Shown here one piece after another: positions 23,724 to 35,295 of a stretch of 64,000 nucleotides of DNA. A model generated the notes under the pieces. The model was not told the origin of the DNA. It did not search any database and saw only the letters and a program-made list of their open reading frames with translations. Origin of the DNA: Phlebotomus papatasi (lineage: Eukaryota; Arthropoda; Insecta; Diptera; Psychodidae); the NCBI RefSeq assembly GCF_024763615.1, contig NC_077222.1, positions 38,378,001-38,442,000 of the forward strand, written 5' to 3'. The position numbers and the translations under genes were made by a program. Positions within the stretch are counted from its first letter, which is position 1. Each line of letters starts with the position of its first letter.

Positions 23724-24177
23724 GGGTAAGTGTGCCAAATTTCGGCATAGTTGCATGCAAGCGCTAAAGTCTCAAGTTTGAAATATAATATCTTTAATAG
23801 AAATTGATTTTTTATTCCTTATACTTAAGGAGTGTTGCTTAGAATCTTGTAGACAGTTTATCGTCTTTATTTACTCTAAAATCATTCTTAATACATTTTA
23901 AAATGAATAAAAATGTAGACTTAGCTTTGGTGCCCTATTTCGGCCACCCTCATTCTCATAGTTCCTTGCCCTTCAGGAATTCTTCCAATGCCTTTTTCAC
24001 GTCATCTCGTTTGTCGAAGCTACATTTTTTGTTATTCTCTTGGTTATTCTTTTGAATTTTATAATCTTTAGAGCATGTAAAAACTAAAAATTCATGGAAA
24101 TTCGAGGAACAAAAAAGGTGGCCGAAATTGCAAGCTGGCCGAAATTGCAAGCTGGCCGGAATTTGGCACACTTACCC
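23724..24177. mobile_element. TA-flanked MITE of the GGGGAA-terminus group (E1)
   Basis: Left end GGGTAAGTGTGCCAAATTTC and right end GGAATTTGGCACACTTACCC are inverted, each flanked by TA. The right subterminal region has GGCCGAAATTGCAAGCT repeated in tandem (24119-24157). A 71-codon minus-strand frame (23956-24171) ends in a lysine-rich segment (KKALEEFLKGKEL) of unknown origin. Size is 454 bp. Confidence 0.8.
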
Positions 24178-24249
24178 TAAATTATTAAAATTTAATGTTA
24201 TAAGTAATTGACCATGATGCTAGATTAATGAATTTAAACATGAGAAATT

Positions 24250-25495
24250 ATGACTTTTACGTTTTGCAACAAACATTTAGTGTTAAAATATGTCAAAAAG
24301 AATAAATATTTAGTTGGAATACATTATTCGTTAAAAAATTTGGAAGAAAATTCTATAATTTTAATCAATTTATTTTTAGTATTCAGTATTACCCTAAAGG
24401 GGTGGCAAAGCGTCCGAGGCTTTGCGAGCTGCTCGAACTCCCGAGAAAAAGCTCTCCCTTATATACCTTTTTGCAAGATTTCTGATGTATAGAAAATTAT
24501 TGTCGAATTAAATTTGTCTATAAATCACCACAAAACCATCTTGAAGTTGAAAATTGTTCAAGAAGAGGGTCTCAAAAAATCATTAATCTTTTAATTAATT
24601 AATTGAACAAATCGGGTGAAAATTAAGTTTTAACCTTGAATAATTCAAGATGGCGATTTTTCCGGTGATAGGTGTCTAAGGACGAAATGTTCAGCTGGAC
24701 TACCTCCATTACATATCCAAAAATAAAGGAAATCGTCAGGGCCAATTTTTTTTTTAAATTAGAAAAACCTCATTTTTTGCCTATTTTTGGGGGATAGGGA
24801 ACACATGAAGGGGGAGGGGGTAAAAACAAAAAAATTACGTTCGAGGTAATGTCATTTGAGGTGGGGTCACCGAAGACCGGAAGTTGATATCTCTTACCGT
24901 TGATTTTTTATATGGGTCAGAAGACTGAAAAAGTACGAAAAACAGTATTTTTAAAATAGGGCTATTACCGTTACTTTCCCGATCCATCACCGATTGTGAC
25001 CGATGCAGTCGGGTTCAGAATTAAAAGATCTTTCAAAAATGTCCAAATTTGTCCAAATCCGTTGAAAATTAGGCCCTCCAGGCTGGTTGACCTTTGACCT
25101 TAAATAATTCAAGATGGCGATTTTTCCGGTGATAGGTGTCTAAGGACGAAATGTTCAGCTGGACTACCTCCATAACATATCCAAAAATGAAGGAAATCGT
25201 CAGGACCAATTATTTTTAAAATTAGAAAAACAAAATTTTTTGCCTATTTTTGGGGGATAGGGAGCGCATGAAGGGGTGGGGGGTAATTTGGGTAAGTTAG
25301 TTCGATAGAATGTATTGACATTGTGGGGGGTCACCGAAGACCGGAAGTCAATATCTCTTAGCGTTTAGCAGCTAGAATTTTGCAAAGTTGAAAAAAAAGT
25401 CGATTGTGAAAACTGCTCTCTCTTGGAGTTCGAGCAGTTAAAAGTGTTCAAGATTAGAAACTGTCCAAAGTAATGAGCACTTCCCCTACATTTCT
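24250..25495 (-). mobile_element. Truncated relative of the 46991-48058 element, with inner insertion
   Basis: The right end CAAAGTAATGAGCACTTCCC matches the right end of the 46991-48058 element. On the left, AAAAAGAATAAATATTTAG and ATACATTATTC match the reverse strand of 47085-47145. Between them, GCTGCTCGAACTCCCGAG (24427-24444) and CTTGGAGTTCGAGCAG (25423-25438) are inverted, bounding about 1 kb that contains a direct duplication. Probably a nested insertion in a decayed MITE. Confidence 0.45.
24620..25370 (+). repeat. Direct tandem duplication, 462-bp period
   Basis: AATTCAAGATGGCGATTTTT begins at about 24644 and again at about 25106. The homology runs on through TCCAAAAATAAAGGAAATCG, TTTTTGGGGGATAGGGA and GTCACCGAAGACCGGAAGT (24866 and 25328), a constant offset of 462 bp. 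The copies are about 90% alike by eye, so the duplication is fairly recent. The GTCACYGAAGAC motif recurs near 35240. Confidence 0.85.
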
Positions 25496-25499
25496 TTTA

Positions 25500-26844
25500 A
25501 TCAAAACAAGAATTTCTTAAATGAACAAATTCATTCAATAGTCTTCAAAATAAAATAACATATATAGTTTATGTAACGAATAATATTTTCAAAAATTAAA
25601 AATATATTTTCTTTTTATTTATAATATAGCGCCATCTAATTTAAAAAATCCGTATTAAAATTAACCCGGACAGTCTTTTAATTCCTAATTATTTAGTAAG
25701 TAATTTAATTTAATCTAAATTTAAATAATTTAGTAAGTAATATTAAATAATTATTTTGTCAACAGTGTTAGAAGTGTCAGATGTGTTTACTGCTTTTCGA
25801 AATATTTCCGAATTTCTGAAAGTAGAGTACAGATATCTAACCGGATCGTCTTCCCCTTGATATCCACAAAATTTGTAAATCAATTAAATTCAGTGAATCG
25901 AATACAAAGTCTTTCAGATGAACTATTAAAAGTGACAATGTATATAGAAATTCAAGTTCCTGAAGAATGAAATCTCTCAGGATTTAAAAGCGAAAAATAG
26001 ACAACGGATAAGAAAAGAAACTCTGAAGCTATTGAAGGTGGATTTAATTCATTTCGTAGCTAATTTAATACATCCTCAAAATTCGTTTTTCACCCGTGAA
26101 ATTTGATTAAATTCATTTTCACTCTCTAATCTTCCTGCTCTCATTTCTCTCAACGAATTCTAGTGAATCACGATTCTTTGCTCGGATAGACAATGTAGAG
26201 GGTATTTCTTAAGAAAAGAAACTCTATACGAAATGTTCTAACTGAGAAAATTTTCTCTCTCATATTGGCGCGCTTTTTTCCACTCTTAAGAAAAGTTGGA
26301 TGAAGGAAAGTGAAGAAGGGAAAAAAGTCTCACGACGGACGAATATCATTAAGTCCGTGCAAATTGCTTTCTATACTCGCGTAGAAAATTTATAACTACA
26401 CTAACTTGACACACAACTCCTCATTCTTCTTCTATCCAAGAGTGCAGAAAATCTTATCTTGAGACTTGTACTTCTCATGGAACTTTCTTTTTCAATGGTA
26501 TCCCAATGGTTAAGAATTGAAAGCTATTGCTTCTGAAGTAGGAGGAGTAAATGGTTTTAGATAGAGCTTGAACTTTATGGTGGGAACACATTGACATTAG
26601 ACATAACCATAGAATGGATCAGATGCAAGTAATCGCTTAAATGTTGACAAATATTGATGCATAGTGTCAAATCGACATTGAACTTGAGCTTTTTTTTTGC
26701 ACAAAACGGAAAATGAGTCACATTGCACTTGGAACAAAAAAAAAGTTTCCCGCAAAAGTATTTTTTACATGTTCATACATTATTATTTTGAATTTAAATA
26801 TTTAATCTATGATAACTTCTTATGATACCAACTTCTGTTTTGAA
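25500..26844. other. Non-coding, nothing recognised
   Basis: AT-rich and unique-looking. No coding segment with splice signals was seen. Confidence 0.45.
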
Positions 26845-26960
26845 GTCAGTTAATAATAAATAATAATAAATTTATTCAAGCTCTACATTTCCCCCCTTAC
26901 CATGCGTCTGCCGCCGTCTTAGCGTTGTTGACCAGCCTCCGAATCCAAACAGCAGAAATG
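26845..26960 (-). mobile_element. LINE-like 3' end with TAA-rich tail
   Basis: The tail TAATAATAAATAATAATAAA (26851-26870) leads into TTTATTCAAGCTCTACATTT, then the 30-bp block at 26911-26940 (CCGCCGTCTTAGCGTTGTTG and on) shared with 7363-7392. On the minus strand this is a 5'-truncated non-LTR retrotransposon end. The tail differs from the GATA tail of the 7260 copy. Confidence 0.55.
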
Positions 26961-28465
26961 CTTCTTCATTTGCTGTGTAATCTTTGAAAAAATTACTTTT
27001 ACAAAGTTGACATGACAGGATTCAATAAAGCTTAAAGATAGGACTTAGGCAATTAATAACTAGTCCTTTTATCTGTTTTGTTAAAATTTCTTTTCTCCAT
27101 CAATAAGGCTACTAAAGTAGGTATATACTTTAATATTGTATGGGGCAACCTATTTCAATTTAGAAGGAAAAACGAAAATCGCTCCTTCAGGTTCTTGGAT
27201 TTGTTTTTTAAGTTTTTTTAAATTTTATATGTTAAAATATACCCAAAATTAGTATACATATTTTTTGCCCAAAAAAAATCCTGGCCCCAGATCCAGGGTG
27301 TTAAAGATGGCGTCTCGAGCCTTATTTCTCTTTTGGGATTTTTGATGAAAATTTAAAAGTGATCTACCTCGGGAATAGGTTAAGATTTTTTTCTTGCTAT
27401 TTTTCATTTGAAAAATTATTTCGTTCTCTTTAAGACCATATAATCGATTTTGGATTATATGTTTATTTTTTTTTTTTTTTGAAAAATCATAAACAGTTTT
27501 TTCTTCAAACAAGCCAATCTCAAAAATTTTATTTTTATTAGTATTTATCAGTAACATTGAGTACTCCATTCCCTGAAGAGGAAAGCTTACACTTTTACGA
27601 TTAACTTTCTTTTTTAAAAATACTTAAAATTTTACACACCGTTTTTAGAATTAAATAAAACCAGTTTGACTTTAAAATTGTAAGTTTAACTTCTCAGAGA
27701 ATATAGTACTCCATTAATACTTAAGAACGGTTAAAAAATCAAAATTCTTGGAACTTGCGTTTTTGATTTTCTTGTTGGTTTTTTAAATAGAACCAAAAAA
27801 ATATTTATTTGTTTTATTGACAAAAATTTGTTAAATAAAATTTTTCTGCATAATGCTTTAGAATTTCTAAAAAGATACATAAATTTTTAAAATACGATAA
27901 TTCAACGATATAGTAATAATACTAGTAACTAAATTATAATCTATGATTAGATAAAGCAGATTGTGTTTAATATAGAGGAAATGAAATTGCTGAGAACCCT
28001 TTTGGATAAATTCAAATCATACACTAATGTAAGCTTCACAAGATTTATACGTAGTTGGTAAAGTTCGTGAGAGTTTGAAAGGAGAAAAACGAATAGGATT
28101 CTCATGCAAACGCCCAAGACGAATATATATTGAGCTCATTTTAACTTTGGGTCTTATACAATTCCCCATGACTTATTAATGATCTCATTATGATTCTTAG
28201 CAGTGGAGTAGCAATCAATTTTCCATCTGTACAAATCGAATTGAAGTGGGGAAGTGAATTTATTTGATTCTTACGTGTGAATATTTGTTCATCGTTTCCA
28301 ATGCCAATGTTATATCATGCGATGTAGCTTGATGAATATGACCCCATGTTGTGATCATTAATTTCGTCCCATTTGCTCTATGCTACTCTCCCTCATTCAC
28401 CCAGGGACTCTAGCATTTTCATTGAAAATCTCTCATACGATCCTCTCTTAATTTTACCATTGCAG
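26961..28465. other. Non-coding up to the first klg-like exon
   Basis: AT-rich with a T homopolymer near 27467-27480. The 106-codon minus-strand frame (27249-27569) is lysine/asparagine-rich translation of AT-rich DNA and is not called. If the exon at 28466 is internal, as its phase implies, this is the end of an intron. No upstream exon was identified. Confidence 0.45.
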
Positions 28466-28666
28466 GTTCATTTGTGCTTCTGTGGCGCCGTGGGGCTAAC
28501 GTATTAACCGCCTCCAATATTATGGTGACACGAGACGAACGGGTGCGATTAATTGACGGATACAATTTGGAGATAACTGAGCTGGAGCCACAAGATGCTG
28601 GCGATTATGTGTGTCAAATTAGTGACAAGATAAACAAGGATCAAGTCCATACAGTGGAAATATTAG
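28466..28666 (+). CDS. klg: klingon-like Ig-superfamily protein, exon a (second half of Ig1)
   Basis: This internal exon encodes the C-to-G strand half of a first immunoglobulin domain. It contains FVLLWRRG (core Trp), an MVTRDERVRLIDG segment, the L-x-D-A-G-D-Y-V-C F-strand signature (DAGDYVCQISD) and the closing strand VHTVEIL. It is preceded by the acceptor TTACCATTGCAG, starts with the last two bases of a split codon (Gly if the previous exon ends in G), and ends one base into a codon before GTTTGT. The sequence strongly resembles, from memory, Drosophila klingon, a homophilic neuronal cell-adhesion protein; its paralogue CG7166 is the main alternative. The domain start (B-strand Cys) and signal peptide must lie in an upstream exon not found in this window. 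The donor is weaker than those of the later exons. Confidence 0.85.
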
Positions 28667-28862
28667 GTTTGTTGCTCATCATCAATCTCATGCTCATTCT
28701 CATACACATTCTAGGCTATTCTCACCAAACTCCCCCCGTCATCCAGATCACTCACTGTCACCCCAATTAATTCCAATTTACTGATTTTGCAATCGATGCC
28801 AATCACACAACAGATATGCCTCCCAAATACCTAAATTACCAACATGTATACTTTCTCGACAG

Positions 28863-28984
28863 TTCCGCCAAGTATACGAGCTGTTCCAACAAGTGGTCAA
28901 TCTACAGCCCGAAAAGGTGGTTCAGTCACTCTGGAATGCAAAGCGTCCGGGAATCCCGTACCGGCAATTCACTGGACCAAGAAG
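28863..28984 (+). CDS. klg: klingon-like Ig-superfamily protein, exon b (first half of Ig2)
   Basis: This exon follows a short 196-bp intron. The acceptor is TTTCTCGACAG. The first two bases complete a Val codon begun in exon a, giving VPPSIRAVPTSGQ, the usual PP-x-I linker opening the second Ig domain. It continues with the B-strand GGSVTLEC (first Cys of the disulfide), the SGNPVPAIHW phrase (core Trp) and stops in phase 0 after TKK before the consensus donor GTGAGT. All 40 full codons are open. The phase match with both neighbours supports a real gene, not a chance frame. Residues match the klingon/Lachesin-like family closely; the reading frame that runs on past the donor is not coding. 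Confidence 0.88.
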
Positions 28985-31079
28985 GTGAGTCTGCAGAAAT
29001 CCATGAAAAAATGCTCCCTTATGGAGAGTAAGACATTCCACATTCTTCTTCAATATTGGTAAATTCCTCTTGATGTTCTGCAAGATTTTCTCACCATGAG
29101 ATAACCTTTTCTTAAAGACAGATATATGTACATATAAGAGGTAACAATCTGACCCATACTTTACGATGTGCTCACACTTGGAACTTTAGTTTGATTCCTT
29201 TAATATTAATTTATGAATTCAGTTAAATTGTACAACTGGTCATTATATGTACAAAGGCCTTGTCATCAGTTGAAATTATACAATTTAATCGAAGTCGAAA
29301 ATTAATGTTTCCAATCATCACATATTAAAATTTCTTATAGGGTTTCTACCGATAATTGTACAAAGTAGTGATGTTCCTTTCTCATTAAATTTCATATAAT
29401 CAATCTTTAATTTGTGAAATCGATTATCTAATTCGGTCTATTAGATAGGAAGTTACGGGTATTTGAAAACATTCTTTTCTACTCGATAGCTCGGGTCAGT
29501 TGGGGGGCATCAATCTGCTTCTTATTATTTTAAAGGTCTGAGGCGTCTGAGGCTCAGATATAAAGCAACGAAATATAACCCCAGTAGATGTACAGTATTT
29601 TTGGAAAAATAAGATAATTTTAAGTTTAAGAAAAATTGAATTTCGTCAGTAATTTTTTACTCTTGATTAGAAATCATTTTGGTTAGTAAAAAATATATTT
29701 TAGATATTAGACGAACAATAAATCGCTTCAAATTAACGAAAAAGTCGATTATGGTTGACTTCGTCCACTCCGATAACTCCGGTATCCGGAATCAAATCCA
29801 AAATTTTGTCACTGTTTTATATGGGCAAAAAAGACAACGAAAATGATACTAGAACAAAGGGTTTAGTACTTCTTCGTGATTTTATTTTTCTCTCTTTGTC
29901 CATCTGAAATCATGAAGAAATCTCAAAGTCCAGGACTCGATTCGGTTCAGGCAATTAGCATATTTTACAACACTATAAATATTTTTGATTTTAGCAAATC
30001 AAAAATATTTATTCTTGCTCTTACCATCCATAGATGATAATAAATTAAACGTTTTTTTTGTAATATTTAGAATCTTTAATAACCAATTATTTAATACAAT
30101 AAACTAATAACTAAATTCGAATTTTACTCGATTTATTTTTTTTAAGATGATTTATTATTATCATACTTTTTAATTCTCTGACTAAAAATATTTTTTTTTG
30201 ATAACTATTTTGATCAAAATACTGACAACAATCGTTTATTTTTTTTAAGTCATGATTTTATTCTAAAACTTTGAAAAAAAAACATAGAAATGTGTTTAAG
30301 GCAGTTGCACTTATTTATATTGATTAATAAAATTAAATTTTATTCGAATTTTTTAATACGCGGAGTAGGATATAGAATATTCGTTGGTCCAGAAAATCCT
30401 ATCATAAATAATAAGTCCTGAAGGATCAGAAGCTTATTATAAAATTTAAATTTTCGTTCTGTTTCAGCTTAGACTGAATCGTATGAACTCACATTAAAAA
30501 AAAAACACCAAAAAACGCATCAAGAAAGAGTAGCTTAGGAGAAATTTTATTTAATGTACTTTTAGTGTTTTTGAATTGTAAAAAATAAAATATCTCTGTA
30601 AATTGTTCGTAAAGTGTTGTGACTAGGAATCTAGGTACTCAATGAAGAATTCCCTTTGCCCCTTAAAATGGAAAAACTCCAAGAAATTTGACATTTTACA
30701 CCAGTAAAGAAGAGATACCTAAGTCACCAAATCTGGTAATAAAAGTTTTTAGTTCTCAGTTGAATTCCTTTATACCGACGAAAATCGGATTATCATTTTT
30801 GGTAAATTTCCACGTCGGTTAGTCCCTTATCCTAGGACCTATCTAAATTTATTGAGATCTGACCATGGAATATGTACACAAAATGGCGATCTTTACGGTC
30901 AGGTAGATAAATTGATTGGGTTACATCAAAATCTTATCCGAAAAGAAAATTAAATGAAATCGTTTGGATCGATTTTGGGGAAAACCAAAAGAACATTTTT
31001 TGGAGTAGCAGCACCAGAATGAGAGGAAAAAGCTGATAACTATTCTATGGAATATTGACTAATGAGAGGAGTTACCGGA
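28985..31079. other. Intron sequence, first part
   Basis: This is the first part of the 4,563-bp intron between exons b and c. It is very AT-rich and no repeat with a clear partner was noticed. A GTTAGTCCCTTATCCTAGG patch near 30820 and an AAAATGGCGATCTTTACGG patch near 30885 weakly recall the 24.6-25.4 kb duplication. Confidence 0.45.
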
Positions 31080-31333
31080 CACTGAGAGAAATCCGAAAAA
31101 GTTAAAATAACATTCCGGAAATGTTAATTTTACCCTGCAGTATTGATCCGAAATCGGTGTAAATATTACCCTTTTTAGGTGTATTGGGGGTTAAAATTAC
31201 CCTTTTGTCATGTTGATTTTACCCTCAAAAGGTGTAAAATTTACATTAAAAAATGTTGATATATTTTTACACCTAAAAAGTGTTAAAGTTATGAGGAAAA
31301 AAAGTTAATCGCACCCTCTTTTTTTTCTCAGTG
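31080..31333 (+). mobile_element. MITE, CACTGAGAGAAA family, copy 1
   Basis: Ends CACTGAGAGAAATCCG and TTTTTTCTCAGTG are short inverted repeats. The interior has ACATTCCGGAAATGTTAATT, CTGCAGTATTGATCCGAA and ATGTTGATATATTTTTACAC. It is 254 bp; three more copies of 253-257 bp lie at 32357, 43473 and 49931 (reversed). No clean TA duplication here, unlike the copies at 32357 and 49931. Confidence 0.85.
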
Positions 31334-31363
31334 GAGTTATCTAACACCAATAGCCGATAGCTC

Positions 31364-31585
31364 TTATACGGGCTTCAGACCTAAGGCTTAGCCATATGAC
31401 TTAACTTCTCAAATTTCTTCTCAATCCTTTCTCAATCTTTCTCAGTTTTTGGAAAAATTTATCTTAGAATTCGACTATCAAAGACAAATAACGTATTAGA
31501 TTCTGAAAATACATTAAAAATTGCTTAACATTAGGTTTTAGAAATCTTCGGTTACTTGGCTAATTCTCTAGTCTGAAGACCGTAT
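31364..31585 (-). mobile_element. MITE, CTTCAGACTAGAGG family, reversed copy 4
   Basis: Left end TACGGGCTTCAGACCTAAGG, then CTTAGCCATATGACTTAAC; right end CTCTAGTCTGAAGACCGTAT. The interior has TTTCTTCTCAATCC. It begins about 30 bp after the CACTGAGA MITE. Confidence 0.7.
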
Positions 31586-32308
31586 TACTGTTTGAGTTTC
31601 AGACAGGTGACAAGTTTAAGAAAGCGGTTTATACATACATTATCTTGTTGCTAAAGATAAATAGCATACATTAGGAAAATTCAACGATACTACGTATAGG
31701 GCTTTTGAAATTAGTGTAAAGTAAAGGGAGTGAAGTAGGAGGGATTGATCTATCACCACCATTTTTTGTTAACTATATCCGATATTTAACTTTTCCGTAA
31801 ACCGTAAGATGAATTTTTCTTCTCTCTTCAGTATTTCTGTAATTTTTATGACATTGTCACACGCGAGTTCGAAACCTGACAATGCCAATCGAGTTTTTTT
31901 TATCATGTTTATGAGTTCGAATATACTATTCATAGCTTTTTTTTAATGAAAATTCTTTACTGAAAAATATTTCGGTAGTCTGTCTTGTTCGTTTTATTTC
32001 ATGAAATACAATGTGATTTTGAATTGAATTGCCAGAAATCCCAAATACGTGACTTCTGACATGGTCACATGGCAATGCCATGGTTACAGCATCGCTTTTT
32101 CGAAAAAGCTCTCCTGGTATCCGTGTGAAACTTGTCATGTGGAATTCTCAGAGTGATACAGAATTTCTCTACAAGAACTTTTGTACTACAGAGAAAACTA
32201 ATGGACATTGGAAAATCGAGTTTAAGCACGTTTTATATTCGCGCAACTATAAACTTAGGCCTACCGGATGAGATTCTAATATTTCTCGAAAACGGACGTG
32301 CTGCAGAT
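31586..32308. other. Intron sequence, nothing recognised
   Basis: Unique-looking intronic sequence. Short frames on both strands (31926-32271) have no protein features. Confidence 0.4.
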
Positions 32309-32356
32309 AATATAATAATAATAATAATGGTGGCACAACGTTCCATAGAGGCACTA

Positions 32357-32609
32357 CACTGAGAGAAATCCGAAAAAGTCAAAAATAACATTCCGGAAAT
32401 GTTAATTTTACCCTGCATTATTGATCTGAAATAGGTGTAAATATTACCCTTTTTAGGTGTATTATGGATTAAAGTTACCCTTTTTCATGTTGATTTTACC
32501 CTTAAAAGGTGTAAAATTAACATTAAAAAATGTTGATATATTTTTATACCCAAAAAGTGTTAAAGTTATGATGAAAAAAAGTTAATCGCAGCGACTTTTT
32601 TTTTCAGTG
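32357..32609 (+). mobile_element. MITE, CACTGAGAGAAA family, copy 2, inside a SINE
   Basis: Left junction GGCACTA then CACTGAGAGAAATCC; right junction TTTTTTTCAGTG then TAGGCCTTCC. Comparison with the uninterrupted SINE (GGAACTTAGGCC) shows a TA target duplication. The interior matches the copy at 31080 closely. Confidence 0.9.
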
Positions 32610-32740
32610 TAGGCCTTCCCACAAGGGGAGTTCGGGACATCCATTACTATTTTTTCTAATACAGGGATGGGGTTGTCAGTTCCATGCCCCGTGGAATCAA
32701 ATGCAGTGAAGCTCACTAGATGCAATCCGACCACCTTTAA

Positions 32741-32961
32741 CTCTTTCGCGTCTTTAGGGTCATATATGACCCGGGGAAAAAAGTTTCTTTTTGGCTATTT
32801 ACATTAATTGAAATCTAACTGGAGTCTTGAGAAAATGAGCCAAGAATCTTACATCCTTCTATTATGATGTCGTGCACGAACAGATAGATTTCAATTAATG
32901 TAAATACCCAAAAAAAAACTTTTTTTCCGAGTCATGACATTACCCTAAAGACGCGAAAGAG
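32741..32961. mobile_element. TTAA-flanked MITE inside a SINE
   Basis: Perfect 20-bp ends CTCTTTCGCGTCTTTAGGGT and its complement are flanked by TTAA on both sides (32737-32740 and 32962-32965). The uninterrupted SINE has a single TTAA at this point (CCTTTAACGCC). The arms extend inward (TTACATTAATTGAAATCTA against TAGATTTCAATTAATGTAA). TTAA duplication points to piggyBac-type mobilisation. Confidence 0.9.
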
Positions 32962-33547
32962 TTAACGCCAGAAAAATTCCTGGGTGACCTAAAGGTGATT
33001 CGAACCCGGGACACTTGCATTATATAGAGCGAGTGCTCTACCACTTGACCCACTGAGTGCAGATCCGCCATATATCGATCATATTCAATTTTTTTACTAA
33101 CTCTTGTCAAATGTACAACTGTACAACAAAACTTTGAATTTTCAAAACTTTAATAAGAATAAAGTTTAATAAATTCGAGAACGACAACTTCCAAAATGTT
33201 AGATGGTTTATTATTTTAATTTAGATTTAAACAAAATTTTGTGATTAAATCTCACATTCGAAAATTTTTCATTTAAATCAATTCCCAAACTTTCTCACGC
33301 CTACACTATATAATTTACCATTTTGGCGTGAAAACTTTGAGCATAGATTTCCACGAAATCTACATAAATCTGAACGTGGTGCGTGGCGATGCTTTTCTCG
33401 AATTCCTAACAATTTGCACATTCCAGTAGCAGTTGGGACTGGGAAATGTGCAAATTAGTCCTGACCCAGAAATGTCGCTTACGCCAATTGCTTATCGACA
33501 CGCAGAAGTGGTGGCTATATATGATGCGATTTGTTTTGTCATTTCAG

Positions 33548-33707
33548 AGTGGCGGTACTAGTGGAACTTCATCCCCAGCTCGAATTGGCGAAGGTCCAAT
33601 CCTGACACTGGAACGTGTGGATCGCCAACATGCTGGAGTGTATCAGTGTACAGCGGACAATGGAGTAGGGGAGCCAGTTTTCTTGGATATGCGCCTCGAT
33701 GTCTTAT
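33548..33707 (+). CDS. klg: klingon-like Ig-superfamily protein, exon c (second half of Ig2)
   Basis: This exon begins in phase 0 after acceptor TTGTCATTTCAG. It encodes a Ser/Gly/Thr-rich segment (SGGTSGTSSPARIGEGP), ILTLERVDRQ, the F-strand signature HAGVYQCTADNGVGEP (second Cys of the Ig2 disulfide) and the closing strand DMRLDVL. It ends one base into a codon before the consensus donor GTAAGT. With exon b it completes a C2-type Ig domain with correct Cys-Trp-Cys order. The RIGxGPILTLE and CTADNGVG phrases favour klingon over other Lachesin-like proteins, from memory. The serine/threonine-rich start is the variable C-to-E loop. Confidence 0.9.
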
Positions 33708-35295
33708 GTAAGTGTTTCAGCTTGGAGCATGTAGCATCCTTTAAGTGTTAGGAAAGTTTTGGAAGATGCTGTTGTAATAGAATCGTCGCGTCCTGCTGGA
33801 TCAGACAATAACGATGTAAAATGATGTGAATATCCTCCGGGAGTTGGTATGAAGGATTGAGCGACGGTGGTTGAATGAAATTTAATATCGACTTACGTAA
33901 AGTGAAGGCAGGGTGAACTGTATGATGTCAAATTATCGGTTTAATCGAATTTCTCTTCATTTACTGTCTCTGACATTTGCGCCAGCACGTATAAATCGAT
34001 GCAAAACTAACATCGAGCCAAAGTGTTGGGTGCCAAGAGGGTAAGACACCCCCAGTCCCCATCCCCAGTACCTCCCAATTTCCATATGACAAGAAGTCTA
34101 GTGAATTCCCTCACTCTAAATTATCATAAATGCGACACATATTATATGATTTATCTCGCCTTACCTACAACATGCTTTCGTCGCTCCTCAACTTTCACCA
34201 TGAAGCTTCCGCCACATTCAACTCCTGAGCTTTCCCATCCCCTATCATCCAATCCCCCAAAAGCTCTCACGACCCAAAAGTGACATTTACATATTCGAGC
34301 CGATGAAAAGTAAGCATAATTTAGTCAAATAAAAACTTATTCTCCCTTTTTTTTGCCTTTCTCTCCCATCTTGCACATATTACTTTGCATTATCCTTCGC
34401 CTGGAGCTTCGCGAGGAAATGCCTCAGCTATTATTCACTCTCGCGAAAATATGTTGCTGAAGAATAAAAAAAAAAATATGAAAGCCAGAGAATTGCAAAA
34501 GAAGATGATGAGAATGCTGAAGAAAACAGCGTCGCATTATTAAATTCCTTTTTTAGCCACTTTTTTTCATTGGGGTCCACCGGTTTTTCCTTCCACTAGA
34601 AAAATAAACAACGTTGATGATCATAAGGAGAAAACGTGGCATTGAAGCACAAAAACTTCCGAGTTATCAGTTTTCCCTCCATTTTTGGATTTTATTATCC
34701 TGGAAGCACAAAAATCACTCAAAAATTTTCCATGGATGCAAATATTTATCCAAGTTATCCCTTAAGCATTTGCAATAATATTTTGATTTGGTGCAATTAA
34801 CGTAAACAATAATATGTTGTTGTCTTGCACGTGGCGAATGGAAGCTTGAGATATAATTAATCTTGAATATACAGTCATGATGCCTTTAAGACTTTCTCCT
34901 GCTTTACCCATAGGCTTATGAAACACCTAAAAGACTTATATATTAAATTTGTGATGAAAAATCTAATTTAACAGCGATGAAATTACAATTGATATCACAC
35001 ATTTGTGAAGCTAAATTTATGTTTGTCTTTCTACATTTCTTTTCGATAAAGGAAATTAAGAATAGTAAGAATTAGTAAGTTTTAGATACTTAAAACTGAA
35101 AAAAAAGCTTTTGTTGGACTTTTTAGGTATGTCCTTTGCAGAGAGCCTAGATCACAATTTTTAACAGACAGAGAGATTGTTCAATAGGCCTAATAATACT
35201 TACATGAAATACGAGACATACAAATAAAAGGGATGAGTGGGTCACTGAAGACTGAAAGAAAATATCTCTTTCCCTTGATATTTTTAGTTCGCTTA
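33708..35295. other. Start of the 25.7-kb intron; unique sequence
   Basis: 33760-34720 is less AT-rich than its surroundings and free of noticed repeats, with pyrimidine-rich blocks (CCCCCAGTCCCCATCCCCAG near 34050). This is plausible space for intronic regulatory elements, but no specific site can be named. The 86-codon frame at 34023-34283 has no protein features. Confidence 0.4.

Larger units (their letters stand above)
32309..33063 (-). mobile_element. tRNA-derived SINE (family A), split by two MITEs
   Basis: The left edge is an ATAATAATAATAATGG tail followed by CACAACGTTCC. The right edge is the tRNA-like head, with box B GGTTCGAATCACC and box A GGTAGAGCACTCGC on the minus strand. Compared with the copy at 14165-14433, the sequence is interrupted by a 253-bp MITE (32357-32609) with TA duplication and a 221-bp MITE (32741-32961) with TTAA duplication. 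Removing both restores SINE continuity, so the SINE is the oldest of the three. Confidence 0.85.
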
